This document shows positions 9,751-19,399 of a stretch of 39,720 bases of DNA, one piece after another (position 1 is the stretch's first letter; every line of letters begins with the position of its first letter). Source of the DNA: Pseudomonadota bacterium. Lineage in GTDB: Bacteria; Pseudomonadota; Gammaproteobacteria; Acidiferrobacterales; Acidiferrobacteraceae. A program made the translations under genes and the position numbers. Below the pieces are notes generated by a model. It worked only from the letters and a program-made list of their open reading frames with translations. It was not told where the DNA came from and did no database searches. The stretch is taken from contig JAJYRD010000031.1 in the NCBI GenBank assembly GCA_021794275.1, positions 1 through 39,720 on the forward strand, given 5' to 3'.

Positions 9751-10272
9751 CTATTTGGTTCTTCTGGCCACCAGGCCGTGATAGATCGTTTTTTGTTCCG
9801 GCGATAGAAGCGCAAAGCCTCGCAGGTGAAAGCCGACCATTTCGCTAGCCAGCTTAGTTTGAGCCTTGCCTATTGCTTCTATGTCCGATCGTATTTGAGT
9901 GGCAGAAGGGTCTGATTTAGCCGAATCCGTGGCATAGTGCACGTAAGCACGCTTGAGGACTGCTTCATCTTCTATCGTGTCCTTGGCCATGCCAAATTTC
10001 AACATTTCCTCTTGCTTTAACTGCTTACCAGTCAGTTTGAAATCGTTCTTTTTCTTTAATATCCAGTAAGGTCCAGGATGATACAAGGAGAAGAGTTTCG
10101 AGAAATCAAAAGAATGTTTTTTAAAATACGATTGCGCCCGTAATTTGTCGAGCTTGCTCATTTTGGCAATATCACTAGCGGTCAGCGTGGCCGCGCGGGC
10201 CGCTTGGGACGCGAGGATCGGTAGGCTCATGACGCCAGCCAGAAGAAAAGCGCGGTAACTATTTTTTTTCAT
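9751..10272 (-). CDS. Small secreted protein, possibly Spy/CpxP-like periplasmic chaperone or metal-stress protein
   Basis: 173 residues with a textbook signal peptide: MKKNSYR, then a hydrophobic stretch, ending in ASQAARAA at about residue 27. The mature part is helical, Lys-rich and free of Cys. It ends with LLSPEQKTIYHGL, which resembles the LTPEQ motif of Spy/CpxP/ZraP proteins; the earlier LTASDIAKMSKLDKL and LTGKQLKQEEMLK are weaker echoes. Those proteins act in the periplasm in envelope or metal stress. The ATG is preceded by AGGGGAG, close but acceptable. The gene stands alone, with more than 1.4 kb of spacer on each side, and its codon use is less GC-rich than that of the secretion genes, which may indicate transfer. 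A secreted protein is secure; the family assignment is tentative. Confidence 0.7.
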   Translation of the reverse strand: MKKNSYRAFLLAGVMSLPILASQAARAATLTASDIAKMSKLDKLRAQSYFKKHSFDFSKLFSLYHPGPYWILKKKNDFKLTGKQLKQEEMLKFGMAKDTIEDEAVLKRAYVHYATDSAKSDPSATQIRSDIEAIGKAQTKLASEMVGFHLRGFALLSPEQKTIYHGLVARRTK

Positions 10273-11723
10273 AACTCCCCTACGTATCAAGGTTAACGGT
10301 AAATGCGGCTAAATTGCACGACGCTTGTATAAATAGAGGACCCGCCCACCTGCTTTTTTACCTGCAAAAACTGCCCAGACACCCATTTTGTTGCCGATAG
10401 AATTAACCAGCGCTGTGGCTTGCGCCAACCAAGCGCACAGCATCCCCGACCTGAGAAATAGTAATGAAGCGATCGATACACTCGAAGACGCTCGTGCCAA
10501 TGCGGCCACTTGGCGCCTGAGCACCGCCGAAGCATCTTGTAGGCGATCTGGTGCTGGCGGTACATAAGTGCGAGCTTATATTATGACTATTGGCGCGCGA
10601 TGTGTCAATGGAGCTGGAGGGTGGGTCACGGTGAAATCGTTGGCGTTCACGTCCGGCCAAGGCGGGTGAGGTAACCCTCGTCATTTGCAGACAATCGAAG
10701 AGGAGAAGGTACGTAAACAGAGTCCGCGTGCTATTTCAGTTATAGGGTGATAGCGGGCCCAAAAGGATCGAACCGATGGCGGACAGGCGCAGAGGTATCG
10801 GGTGTTTTGGCGCGGCAGCCGCCGCGGACGGGACTACGGTCGTCGTCGGAATTCGAGACAACGAGAAAAGGCACACCGCCTATAGTCCAATGTCGGTGAT
10901 TTACTCCCGACGGACGCGGGGGTGACGCTTTTTGCGCAGCACAAGGGGCGGTACCCCGCGCTTCTTCCAGGGAGTGCTTCGCAGTTTGCCTTTGGATGCA
11001 GGTCTGACCGATATGGAGGGGATCGCGGCAGCGCTTGAGAGTTCTAACGCATCGGGTCCTGCGGGTTTCGACCCGAAGATAATTTGAAGGGGGGGCCTCC
11101 AGGCAATCGTGAGTGTCGCGATGTCCGAATTGCAGGGCAATATCGGTCTGGGAGGTTGTGCCCTTAAACTGCTGTAAATAACTGACGAGCTTGGGCGCTC
11201 ATACTGGGAACAGGGGGGTCTCAGCTGATCCAATAATCGTGGACCGCCACTTCTATGCAGTCCGGGACGTGCTGATAGCCGCCGCCCGCTGGTATTGCTA
11301 AGTGGCAAGGTATATAAGTGGCAAGGTATAACAGCGTCACGCGGATTTTGAGCAACGCACACAGGGAATGATGTTTCGCTCTCGGCGCTTGATAGCGGCT
11401 CGCTTCGCGGCCTTCGACTTGGCGCGTCCGCAAACCTACAAGCAATGGATCGAGGGATTCTGTCGATTCCATATTGCCCGTTATGCAGAACGTCTGGGCG
11501 GGCGTCCACCCTCAGGGGCCACTGGCTTGTTTTATAGGATGGGTTTAGCGAGGATAAGCCTCGTGTGGCCGTGTCCACCCCTGCCTTGAATAAGCTGAGC
11601 TCATCTGGCATGATCGCAATCCCTTTTTTTCGGGGCAGCTGCGTTCATCCTACTTAGGTCCGACTTATGCGGGCTCAAGAGTGCTATAGGATGGCTTCGC
11701 ACGCAGCGCATAAGGAGGGAGAC
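10273..11723. other. Gene-poor divergent spacer
   Basis: About 1.45 kb between two divergently transcribed genes. The longest frame (minus strand, about 10901-11611) encodes a Pro/Ser/Arg-rich string with no domain and no ribosome-binding site. The part around 10290-10620 is AT-richer and has overlapping short frames in all phases, typical of non-coding or decayed DNA. It contains the perfect tandem 16-mer listed separately. Promoters for the flanking genes must lie here, but I see no convincing -35/-10 pair. Confidence 0.45.
11299..11330. repeat. Perfect tandem duplication of a 16-bp unit
   Basis: The unit TAAGTGGCAAGGTATA occurs twice back to back with no mismatch. It lies in a gene-poor spacer about 390 bases upstream of the small membrane protein gene. 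A recent slippage duplication or a pair of binding sites are both possible. Confidence 0.9.
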
Positions 11724-12179
11724 ATGAAAACAACTAGACGGCTGCCGCGATGCCTCGGGGGGCACGCGGAACCGGAAAGCAGTGTTCTTTGGTCTTCTCG
11801 CCATGGCCTCACCTGGACTCTTGGGGCCTTCGCGACGGCGGGTCTGATCGGGGTGACCATGGCCTCAAGCTTTTGGACCAAGAGCCACATTGCAACCGGT
11901 GTCGGCAATGGGGTTGATCGAATCGTGCTTACCGCGAATGCGGCGCCCCCGGCCCTTTGGTCCAATGCCTGGCTCGGGCGTAGGCCATACCGTGCAGTAG
12001 CATTCCATGGCCTTAGACGGTTCGCAACAGGCTTCAGTCTCGTCGTTCCGGGCAAGCATCGCACGCTGGGCCAAGCACTTTTGCGCATGGCGCCCGACAT
12101 CGGTGTGCATTTGGTAAGGTTCAAGGACGAGCTTTCGACCGACGCCAAGCGCGCCTTTTCTGGGCACGCCTGGCTTTAA
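11724..12179 (+). CDS. Unknown small membrane protein upstream of the type II secretion operon
   Basis: A 151-residue protein of no family I recognise. A basic N-terminus (MKTTRRLPR) is followed by one probable membrane helix at about residues 28-46 (WTLGAFATAGLIGVTMASSF). The rest is a soluble, His/Arg-containing tail with no repeats and no cysteine motif. The start is well supported: AAGGAGG lies five bases before the ATG, and a longer frame opening 57 bases earlier lacks such a site. It reads in the same direction as the gspC operon and ends about 170 bases before it, so it could be an accessory membrane protein or unrelated. With one predicted helix and a basic cytoplasmic end, it would sit in the inner membrane with the tail outside. 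Confidence 0.5.
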   Translation: MKTTRRLPRCLGGHAEPESSVLWSSRHGLTWTLGAFATAGLIGVTMASSFWTKSHIATGVGNGVDRIVLTANAAPPALWSNAWLGRRPYRAVAFHGLRRFATGFSLVVPGKHRTLGQALLRMAPDIGVHLVRFKDELSTDAKRAFSGHAWL

Positions 12180-12337
12180 GCGTTTTCCGGACCCGCCATC
12201 GGCCGGTTTCTTGCGACCTTTTATCCGGGCGCGAGCAAGCCCCTAAACGCGGGGGAGCCGCGCAGGAAAAGCGGTTGGCAGGATGGGTTCGGTTGGGGGC
12301 CTCGAAAACCAGGATGGGGGCGCGCGTGGCGGACGGT

Positions 12338-12343
12338 TATAAT
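12338..12343 (+). promoter_or_regulatory. TATAAT hexamer in front of gspC (possible -10 box)
   Basis: A perfect TATAAT occurs just upstream of gspC, but no acceptable -35 hexamer or extended -10 TGN is found at 16-18 bases. If it is a real -10 box, transcription would begin around 12350, which would favour the downstream ATG at 12380 as the gspC start. Confidence 0.2.
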
Positions 12344-12349
12344 GCGCCG

Positions 12350-13240
12350 ATGCGAATAGAGCAATGGGAACAGAGCGGCATGTCTTGGGAGGCTCTCGGG
12401 GGGCGGCTGCTTGCTGCGGCGTCCAAACCGCGTACGGCGCGGGTGATCAACGCCGGGGCCGCGGTCGCGGTCGCGGCGTTTTTGGCGAGCTGGACATGGG
12501 GAGCGTTATCGCCCCCGGTACAATCGGCGGCGCCCCAGGTCACCGTGGAGCATTCCACGCAGGCGCCCCTGTCGGTATTGTTGAGAAGCCATTTATTTGG
12601 ACGGTCGACGACAACGACCCTGGCCTCTATTCCGGTGAGCCACTTGGCGCTGACCTTGTCGGGTCTTGTGACCGGCAAGCCTGGCGTCGCTTTGATCGGA
12701 AAGCCTGGAAAGGGGGTTCGCCCTTATATCGTCGGGGCGGCCATATCTTCGGGGGTAGTCCTGGCGGCGGTGGCCCCTGACCGGGCAATCCTGAAACAAA
12801 ACGGGCGGCTCCAGAGCCTCTTGTTATACCCTCCGAGCAGCAGCGGCGTTGGGTCGCCGTCTTCCGCAGCGACCCAGGTGCCCGCCGCGCCGCCGGCGCC
12901 GGTACAGCGGCCGAATATGGGCACCAGGCATTCGGTAACGGTTCCCGTCGAGCCATCGGTGGTGGCGGCGTTCGGCAGCGTATCGAATGCAACCCTGAAG
13001 TCGTGGCTTACGCCAGGCCCTGCGGGCGGCGTGCTCGTAAAGCAGGCTCCTGGGCCGGCCTTTGCGAGCCTTGGCTTGCGCAAGGGCGACATTATCGAGG
13101 AGGTGAACGGACGGCCCGTGAACTCCTTGGGCGCCGCGGTGAGCGCCTATATGGCCGGGGCAAAAAACGGTGACGTTACAGTGGATGTAGCGCGCGACGG
13201 GCACATGAAGGCCTTCACATACAAGATGCAAGGCCCATGA
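12350..13240 (+). CDS. gspC: Type II secretion protein GspC
   Basis: An inner-membrane protein that links the cytoplasmic-membrane platform to the outer-membrane secretin. Taken from the ATG reading MRIEQWEQ it has 296 residues: a short cytoplasmic N-terminus, one membrane helix (about 30-50, AGAAVAVAAFLASWTWGAL), a periplasmic homology region (SHLALTLSGLV, RPYIVGAAISSGVVLAAVAPDRAIL), a Pro/Ala/Ser-rich linker, and a C-terminal PDZ domain (GLRKGDIIEEVNGRPVNS). The start is uncertain. No ATG has a strong ribosome-binding site; a TTG at 12275 and ATGs at 12314 and 12380 are alternatives. It is first in the twelve-gene gsp operon, with gspD 43 bases after its stop. The architecture is complete for the family. 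Confidence 0.92.
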   Translation: MRIEQWEQSGMSWEALGGRLLAAASKPRTARVINAGAAVAVAAFLASWTWGALSPPVQSAAPQVTVEHSTQAPLSVLLRSHLFGRSTTTTLASIPVSHLALTLSGLVTGKPGVALIGKPGKGVRPYIVGAAISSGVVLAAVAPDRAILKQNGRLQSLLLYPPSSSGVGSPSSAATQVPAAPPAPVQRPNMGTRHSVTVPVEPSVVAAFGSVSNATLKSWLTPGPAGGVLVKQAPGPAFASLGLRKGDIIEEVNGRPVNSLGAAVSAYMAGAKNGDVTVDVARDGHMKAFTYKMQGP

Positions 13241-13283
13241 GTCGGTTCGCGTTGTGGATACCCTTTCTAAGGACAGAATACCA

Positions 13284-15512
13284 ATGGGTGAGCGGGCGCG
13301 TAGTCGCTTATATGCAGGGTTGCTTATAACGCTGGTTTTTCCGAGTGCGTGGTACCCAGCCTTTGGAGATAACAAGGCCCCCGTTGCGCTGAATGATCAC
13401 CCGGTTGTGGGCGCACATACACCCGTGACCCCAAGGCCCGTGTCACACCCGGTATTGGGTGCCGGGGCCGCACCTGCCGTGACGGCGGGTGGTTCTGCTG
13501 TCGTGAGCACGTCCCGCAAGGTCCCGCCGGGGCAGATGTTGTTCAATTTCGACAACGCCAACATCCGCGCGGTGATTCGTACGGTCGCCGAGCTCACGGG
13601 CAAGAATTTTCTGATCGATCCGCGTGTGCAGGGCAAGGTCACTATCGTGTCGGCCTCGCCGGTATCACTGAAGGCCGCCTACCAGATCTTTCTGGGCGCT
13701 CTGAAGGCGCAAGGGTTCACTGCCGTCGCGGGGCCCGACCATGTCGTAAAGATTCTCCCCCAGGCCAACGCCCGTCAGGCGGCCCCCGTGAGCGCGAATT
13801 GGCCGAAGGGTGGTGATCAGTTGGTGACCCAGGTGATCCCCATCGAGGCGGGCCAAGCGACGCAGATCATGCCGCTTCTGCGCCCCCTCATGTCGAGCGC
13901 CGGCATCATTTCCGTGTATGCCCCGACCAATACCCTGATCGTCACCGACGACGCCGATAACATACGCAGGCTCTTGCGTATCGTCTATGGCCTCGAGGCC
14001 GAGGTCCGCGCGCCCGTCGCGATCATCCCCGTCCGCTACGCCTCCGCGGTGGACATGGCGAACCTCCTCGTGCGCTTGGGAGAGGCGCAGTTGCCAAGCG
14101 CGTCCGGGACACCTGCGGGAAACTACAGCCCGGTCTACATTGTGCCGGATACGCGATCCAATAGCCTGCTCGTCCGCACCGCGAGCCCTAAGAAGCTGCG
14201 GTTCATAGAGGCCCTCGTGCACAAACTCGATGTCCAGGGGGAGAGCGGCGGGACCACGCATGTCGTATATCTGCGCAATGCCCGGGCAAGCCGCATCGCA
14301 AAGATCTTGCGGGGCCTTTTGCAGGGGGAAGCGAAGGGCGCGAGCAAGCGGGCAGTCGCGACTGCCCAGCCCGTCGCGATGGCCGGAGCGCCGCCGGCTC
14401 CAGGGAAAGTTTCGGCCCGCGCCATCAAGGCTTCTCTTGTTCAGGCCGATCCTTCCATTAATGCGCTTATTATCAATGCGCCGAATGCCGTGTATGATAG
14501 CCTCCGTGCGGTCATTTCCAAGCTTGATATACGGCGGGCCCAGGTATTCGTGAAGGCGCTCATAGCCGAGGTTACGGTCGACAACCAAGCAGAGCTCGGC
14601 GTGCAATGGGCCGGGGCAGTACCTGCAGGCAGCGGCGCGGTGGGCGGTGTCACGAACTTCCCGGAGACCGGGTCAGGGATAGTATCGACGGCATCGAACC
14701 CCTCGAACTTGGCGAGTGAAGCGGGGCTTGCGCTTGGGTTCATAAGCGGCACCGTGAAGCTCGCAAGCGGGCAGACCGTGGTCGGCCTGTCGGCATTCGC
14801 CCGTGCCTTGCAGTCGGTCTCGGGTGTGAATGTCCTGTCGACGCCCGATCTCCTCACGCTTGACAACACGGAAGCGAAGATCATGGTGGGACAGAATGTG
14901 CCGTTCATTACCGGCAGCTACTCCACCGCGGGGACCGTCGGTACGGCGGCCGTGAATCCGTTTCAGACCGTCGAGCGCAAGAATGTGGGCCTAACGTTGA
15001 AGATCAAGCCGCAGATCACTGCTGGCAACAATGTAAAGATGCAGATCTACGAAGACGTGTCGAGCATAGCGCCGAGTCTGTCGGGCGCGATCGACCTCAT
15101 AACGAACAAGCGTGAACTGAAAACCACGGTGATCGTGGCCAACGGCAAGACGATCGTCCTGGGCGGCCTCATAAGCGATGAGGTGGAGAACAATTGGCAG
15201 GGCGTGCCGCTTTTGGATGACATACCCCTGATTGGAAATCTGTTTCGCTATCGGCAACGCGTGAAGAAGAAGACCAATCTCATGGTGTTCCTGAAGCCTG
15301 TGATTGTGCGCAACAGCGAGCAGGGTGAGGGATTCACCGCTTCGCGCTACGCGATGATGCAGGCCGAGGAGGATGCGGTGCGGTTCTCGCACTCCGTTGT
15401 GTTGCCGAACTATCATCAGCCTCATCTGCCGCCTTTGAACGAGGGCAAGGCCACGACTACCGCGACGCCCTCGCCTAAGGCCGCGGGGACTGCAGGTGGA
15501 AAGCATGGTTGA
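13284..15512 (+). CDS. gspD: Type II secretion outer-membrane secretin GspD
   Basis: 742 residues forming the outer-membrane channel of the secretion machine. A signal peptide ([19 protein letters not shown]) is followed by an Ala/Pro-rich segment of about 60 residues, the N0 domain ([35 protein letters not shown]), and the N1-N3 repeats, each with the [14 protein letters not shown]-type pattern. The secretin barrel contains [26 protein letters not shown] and the diagnostic [17 protein letters not shown]. An ATG with AAGGA ten bases upstream is preferred; an upstream in-frame GTG lacks a site. The tail after the barrel is Pro/Thr-rich with several His; whether it binds a pilotin cannot be read. 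The stop lies eight bases inside gspE, which suggests translational coupling. Confidence 0.97.
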   Translation: MGERARSRLYAGLLITLVFPSAWYPAFGDNKAPVALNDHPVVGAHTPVTPRPVSHPVLGAGAAPAVTAGGSAVVSTSRKVPPGQMLFNFDNANIRAVIRTVAELTGKNFLIDPRVQGKVTIVSASPVSLKAAYQIFLGALKAQGFTAVAGPDHVVKILPQANARQAAPVSANWPKGGDQLVTQVIPIEAGQATQIMPLLRPLMSSAGIISVYAPTNTLIVTDDADNIRRLLRIVYGLEAEVRAPVAIIPVRYASAVDMANLLVRLGEAQLPSASGTPAGNYSPVYIVPDTRSNSLLVRTASPKKLRFIEALVHKLDVQGESGGTTHVVYLRNARASRIAKILRGLLQGEAKGASKRAVATAQPVAMAGAPPAPGKVSARAIKASLVQADPSINALIINAPNAVYDSLRAVISKLDIRRAQVFVKALIAEVTVDNQAELGVQWAGAVPAGSGAVGGVTNFPETGSGIVSTASNPSNLASEAGLALGFISGTVKLASGQTVVGLSAFARALQSVSGVNVLSTPDLLTLDNTEAKIMVGQNVPFITGSYSTAGTVGTAAVNPFQTVERKNVGLTLKIKPQITAGNNVKMQIYEDVSSIAPSLSGAIDLITNKRELKTTVIVANGKTIVLGGLISDEVENNWQGVPLLDDIPLIGNLFRYRQRVKKKTNLMVFLKPVIVRNSEQGEGFTASRYAMMQAEEDAVRFSHSVVLPNYHQPHLPPLNEGKATTTATPSPKAAGTAGGKHG

Positions 15513-16953
15513 AATGATCGAGCGCCCTTTGGATAAGGAGTGGATCAGCAAGCTCCCCTACCATTTCGCCAAGCGCTATGGCGTGATGAGCGTGGGCCTC
15601 GTCGGCGACGAAGTTGAGGTGTGGCAGAGGGCGGATGTGCCGGGTCCGGTCCTGGCGGAGCTTGAGCGGGTATTACGCAGGCCGCTTCGCCTTACGACCG
15701 TGGGCGAAGAGGCGTTCCAGGCGGCGCTCAATACGGGTTACGCGCGTGACATGTCGCACGCCCAGCAGATCATGGGCGCGCTCGATGAAAAGCTCGATTT
15801 GGCAGAGCTCGCGCAGCACCTGCCGAAGACCCAGGATCTCCTGGAGAGCGAAGGCGATGCGCCGGTGGTGCGCCTCATCAATGCGCTTCTCACGCAGGCG
15901 GTGCGCGAAAAGGCGTCCGACATCCATATCGAGGCCTTCGAAACTCGGTCCCTGGTGCGCTTTCGCGTCGACGGGGTGTTGCGCGACATCATAGAGCCGC
16001 AGAAGGCTGCGCACGGAATCCTCGTTTCACGCATCAAAATCATGTCGCGGCTCGACATCGCCGAAAAGCGGCTCCCGCAGGACGGGCGCATTACCTTGCG
16101 TCTGGCGGGACGGCCCATCGATGTTCGTGTCTCCACGGTGCCCACGGCGCACGGCGAGCGCGTGGTGATGCGTCTTTTGGACAAGCAGGCCGGCCGCCTG
16201 AATCTGGGCGCGCTCGGAATGCCTGGCGACACGCTCACCACTCTACGTGGGCTCATCCAACAGCCTCACGGGATTTTTCTCGTGACGGGCCCTACGGGCT
16301 CGGGAAAGACGACGACTCTCTATTCGGCCCTGGGCGAGCTTAATACGCACACATCGAACATCATGACAGTAGAGGATCCGGTCGAGTACGAGTTGGACGG
16401 CGTGGGGCAGATCCAGGTGAGCCCCAAGATTGATCTTACCTTCGCTCGGGCGTTACGTTCGATTCTGCGCCAGGACCCGGACATCGTCATGATCGGGGAA
16501 ATCCGCGACCTCGAGACTGCCCAGATCGCCGTGCAGGCGAGTCTCACGGGCCATCTGGTTTTGGCGACCTTGCACACCAATGATGCGGTGGGTGCTGTGA
16601 CACGGCTGGTCGATATGGGCATAGAGCCCTTCCTCGTCGCCTCGACCCTCCTTGGGGTCTTGGCGCAACGGCTCGTGCGTACCCTATGCGGTACCTGCCA
16701 CGGACGGGCGCAGGCGGTCGGTGTGACCTGTCCGGCATGCGGCTCGACCGGCTATCAGGGACGCACTGGCGTCTACGAACTCTTGACGATGAGTGACGAA
16801 TTGAAGGCCTTGATCCATGATCGGGCCGCTGAAGCCAGGCTGCGGGAGACCGCGCTTGCGCAAGGGCTGCGCACGCTCTATCAGGACGGCTTGCGGGTCG
16901 TCGCCGAAGGGCGCACGAGTATGGAAGAGGTCATGCGGGTCTCTCGTGACTGA
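15505..16953 (+). CDS. gspE: Type II secretion ATPase GspE
   Basis: The cytoplasmic hexameric ATPase that powers pseudopilus assembly, 482 residues. The N-terminal domain is followed by Walker [11 protein letters not shown] (262-271), an aspartate box ([10 protein letters not shown]), Walker [13 protein letters not shown] (about 323-335) and a histidine box ([14 protein letters not shown]). The tetracysteine zinc motif is CGTC...CPAC (Cys395, 398, 409 and 412). Every catalytic element is present and the length is normal. The start is the ATG preceded by AGGTGG, which overlaps the end of gspD; a GTG three codons earlier is possible. The gene ends two bases before gspF. Confidence 0.97.
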   Translation: MVEMIERPLDKEWISKLPYHFAKRYGVMSVGLVGDEVEVWQRADVPGPVLAELERVLRRPLRLTTVGEEAFQAALNTGYARDMSHAQQIMGALDEKLDLAELAQHLPKTQDLLESEGDAPVVRLINALLTQAVREKASDIHIEAFETRSLVRFRVDGVLRDIIEPQKAAHGILVSRIKIMSRLDIAEKRLPQDGRITLRLAGRPIDVRVSTVPTAHGERVVMRLLDKQAGRLNLGALGMPGDTLTTLRGLIQQPHGIFLVTGPTGSGKTTTLYSALGELNTHTSNIMTVEDPVEYELDGVGQIQVSPKIDLTFARALRSILRQDPDIVMIGEIRDLETAQIAVQASLTGHLVLATLHTNDAVGAVTRLVDMGIEPFLVASTLLGVLAQRLVRTLCGTCHGRAQAVGVTCPACGSTGYQGRTGVYELLTMSDELKALIHDRAAEARLRETALAQGLRTLYQDGLRVVAEGRTSMEEVMRVSRD

Positions 16954-16955
16954 TT

Positions 16956-18167
16956 ATGGCGGCATTTGAGTATGAGGCGCTGGACAGCGAAGGACGCGCC
17001 GTAAAAGGGGTTATGGAGGGCGACGCGGAACGGCGAGTCCGTGCGCTCCTGCGCGAAAAGGGCTTCATACCGGTCAAGGTTGCGCCCATAGAAAAGGAGC
17101 GCGCCGAGCGGCGAGCGTTTCGTTGGCAGACCGGCCTTAAGGCCGCCGAGCTCGCGCTTCTGACCCGCCAATTTGCAACCTTGGTGCGCGCGGGTCTGCC
17201 CATCGAGGAAAGCTTGCAGGCACTTACGGAACAGAGCGAGTCGGCGCGGACCCGCAAGATCCTGGCCGCGGTACGCACCAAGGTGCGCGAAGGCCAGCCC
17301 TTGGCGCATGCCCTCGGGGATTTCCCGGGGTCCTTCCCGCCGCTCTACCGCCATCTCGTGGAGGCCGGCGAACAATCCGGAAAACTCCCAGTGATCCTGG
17401 AACGGCTAGCCGATTACACTGAGCAGCGCCAGGCGTTGACGCAAAAGGTATGGGTGGCCTTTCTCTATCCCGCGCTAGTCACGGTCGTGGCGGTGGCCAT
17501 CGTGGGCGGTCTGCTCGTGTATGTTGTGCCGCAGATCGCCCAGGTCTTCGTCGATAGTGGCGCGCCGCTCCCTTGGGCCACGCGTACCTTGATCGCGATA
17601 AGCCACATCGCCAAGGAGGGCGGGGTCGCGTGGCCGGCGGGTTTCCTCGCGATCCTGATTGCGGGGCGGCTCATTTTGCGTAGCCGCGAGCGGCGTATCG
17701 CATGGCAGCGGCTGCTTCTACGCGTGCCACTTCTGGGTCGACTCATAAGGAGCCTGAACGCAGCACGGCTTGCGAGCACGCTCGGCATTCTTACGAGTTC
17801 GGGGATCCCGCTGCTGCTCGCGCTCGAGACGGCCATGCAGGTCGTGACCAACCTGCCGATGCAGATGGCAGTCGAGGAGGCGAAGCAGCAGGTACGCGAG
17901 GGTGGATCGCTCGCCCGTTCGCTTGGTCGCGGGAAGCTCTTTCCGCCGCTTGTGATCCATCTGATCGGAAGCGGCGAGGCAAGCGGGTCCCTGGATACCA
18001 TGCTGGCGCGCGCGGCCGAGGCGCAGACACGCGAACTCGAGGGATTCGTGACGGCGCTTACGAGTCTGATCGAACCTGTACTGATCCTCGTCATGGGGGG
18101 GATGGTGCTGTTCATCGTGCTCGCCATCCTTCTGCCGATTTTCGATATGAACCAACTCATCAAGTGA
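16956..18167 (+). CDS. gspF: Type II secretion inner-membrane platform protein GspF
   Basis: A polytopic inner-membrane protein of 403 residues that couples the ATPase to pseudopilin assembly. It begins MAAFEYEALDSEGRAVKGVMEGD, as GspF proteins do. It contains the two duplicated T2SSF domains: LTRQFATLVRAGLPIEESL, with VEAGEQSGKLPVILERLADY, in the first; ASTLGILTSSGIPLLLAL, with IGSGEASGSLDTML, in the second. Three hydrophobic helices are visible, one after each domain and one between them (VAFLYPALVTVVAVAIVGG; LILVMGGMVLFIVLAILLP). It begins two bases after gspE and ends five bases before gspG. Confidence 0.97.
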   Translation: MAAFEYEALDSEGRAVKGVMEGDAERRVRALLREKGFIPVKVAPIEKERAERRAFRWQTGLKAAELALLTRQFATLVRAGLPIEESLQALTEQSESARTRKILAAVRTKVREGQPLAHALGDFPGSFPPLYRHLVEAGEQSGKLPVILERLADYTEQRQALTQKVWVAFLYPALVTVVAVAIVGGLLVYVVPQIAQVFVDSGAPLPWATRTLIAISHIAKEGGVAWPAGFLAILIAGRLILRSRERRIAWQRLLLRVPLLGRLIRSLNAARLASTLGILTSSGIPLLLALETAMQVVTNLPMQMAVEEAKQQVREGGSLARSLGRGKLFPPLVIHLIGSGEASGSLDTMLARAAEAQTRELEGFVTALTSLIEPVLILVMGGMVLFIVLAILLPIFDMNQLIK

Positions 18168-18172
18168 GCCTT

Positions 18173-18598
18173 ATGTCCAAGATTCAGCGGTCGCGCGGTT
18201 TTACTCTCATCGAGGTCATGGTCGTCATGGTCATCATAGGGATCCTGGCGGCCGTGATCGTGCCCAAGATCATGAACCGGCCGAACCAGGCGCGGATCGT
18301 GGCGGCCAAGAACGACATTCGGTCGATCATAAGCGCCCTCAAACTCTACCGTCTCGACAACGGCCAATACCCGACCCAGCAACAGGGCCTGAAGGCCTTG
18401 GTGCAGAAGCCCACTTCGGGGCCGGCCGCTCCCGACTGGCGCACCGGCGGGTATTTGCCACGGTTGCCCATCGATCCTTGGGGACGGCCCTATCAGTATT
18501 TGAATCCCGGCATCCACGGGCGGGTGGACGTCTTCAGTTATGGGCCGCACGGCAAGGGCCACGGCATGAAAGGCGTCATCGGGTCATGGCAGCTCTAG
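18173..18598 (+). CDS. gspG: Major pseudopilin GspG
   Basis: 141 residues. A short basic leader (MSKIQRSRG) is followed by the prepilin-peptidase site G/FTLIEVMVVMVIIGIL, with Glu at mature position 5. The globular C-terminus has the GspG signatures YRLDNGQYPTQQQGLKAL and LPIDPWGRPYQYLNPG, and the calcium-loop region VFSYGPHGKG. This is the main subunit of the periplasmic pseudopilus. The ATG follows the gspF stop by five bases, and the last 13 bases overlap gspH. The peptidase that would process it is not encoded in the window. Confidence 0.97.
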   Translation: MSKIQRSRGFTLIEVMVVMVIIGILAAVIVPKIMNRPNQARIVAAKNDIRSIISALKLYRLDNGQYPTQQQGLKALVQKPTSGPAAPDWRTGGYLPRLPIDPWGRPYQYLNPGIHGRVDVFSYGPHGKGHGMKGVIGSWQL

Positions 18599-19044
18599 GG
18601 AGCGAGCGCGGCTTCACCTTATTCGAGATCCTGGTCGTCCTGGCCCTGATCGGCATCATGCTGGGTGTGCTCGTGCCGCGTCTCGGCCGCGGCATAGGGG
18701 TCTCGGCCCGTAGCGAGGGCCTGCGGCTCTTGGCGCTCTTACGGGCGGCCCGCACTCAAGCAATCGTGACGGGACGGCCTTACCGCGTGAACTTCGAGGC
18801 GCATGGCTATGAGTTCTTGACCTTGAACCGTCATGGCCGCTTCTCGCAGGTGAAGGGCGCCTTGTTTCGGCCCCGGCGCCTGCCCTCGGGGGCAGTGATC
18901 CGCGACCTTGGGAAAAGGCGCGCCGTGATCTTTACGCCGAGCGGTCTTGGGCGCGGCTTTCGGATTGAGGTGGTGACCCATCACGGACGGTTCCTTTTGT
19001 CGGGCGATAACAATGGACGCGTCAAGGGTGCGGCAGAGAGCTGA
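18586..19044 (+). CDS. gspH: Minor pseudopilin GspH
   Basis: 152 residues. The leader MAALGSERG is followed by FTLFEILVVLALIGIMLGVLVPRL with Glu5. The globular part is short and Arg-rich (LLALLRAARTQAIVTGRPYRV, then FTPSGLGRGF), like GspH/FimT-fold proteins. It sits near the tip or along the pseudopilus. The ATG lies inside the end of gspG and has no clear ribosome-binding site, so translation is probably coupled. The gene overlaps gspI by 32 bases. Confidence 0.93.
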   Translation: MAALGSERGFTLFEILVVLALIGIMLGVLVPRLGRGIGVSARSEGLRLLALLRAARTQAIVTGRPYRVNFEAHGYEFLTLNRHGRFSQVKGALFRPRRLPSGAVIRDLGKRRAVIFTPSGLGRGFRIEVVTHHGRFLLSGDNNGRVKGAAES

Positions 19045-19399
19045 GTGTGGCGGCTTCACGCTGCTCGAGGTGCTCATTGCCCTCTTTATCCTGGCCATCG
19101 CGCTTGCGGCTGTTATGCGCAACCTGACCCAGGCGATCACGACCACGGGGGCACTGCGGAATCGTACGCTCGCGCTGTGGGTGGCCGAGAACCGGCTCGC
19201 ACATGTGGAGGCGGTCGTGCATTGGCCTCCCTTGGGCAGACGTCATACGAGTGCGCGCGAGGATGGGCGGCGATTTCGGGTGGTGACGCAGGTACGTACT
19301 ACGGCGCTTCCGGAGATCCGCCGCATGAGCGTCACAGTCCGTCGGGCTCATCGGCGGCATATCTTGATGCGGATCGTGGGCTTTGTGCGCAAGCCATGA
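19013..19399 (+). CDS. gspI: Minor pseudopilin GspI
   Basis: 128 residues. The leader ends in ECGG before FTLLEVLIALFILAIALAAV with Glu5. The typical GspI motif ALWVAENRLAH follows, then a short beta-rich, Arg-rich domain. It forms the pseudopilus tip complex with GspJ and GspK. The ATG overlaps gspH; an in-frame GTG 15 bases later is an alternative. The stop overlaps the gspJ start in an ATGA arrangement. Confidence 0.94.
   Translation: MDASRVRQRAECGGFTLLEVLIALFILAIALAAVMRNLTQAITTTGALRNRTLALWVAENRLAHVEAVVHWPPLGRRHTSAREDGRRFRVVTQVRTTALPEIRRMSVTVRRAHRRHILMRIVGFVRKP

Noticed and set aside
10740-10800. tRNA-like GGATCGAACC string
   Set aside because: No acceptor stem or anticodon arm can be drawn around it; no tRNA was found anywhere in the window.
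10901-11611. A 236-codon open frame on the minus strand
   Set aside because: The product is a Pro/Ser/Arg-rich string with no domain, no ribosome-binding site and no coding-like composition; long chance frames are expected at this GC content.
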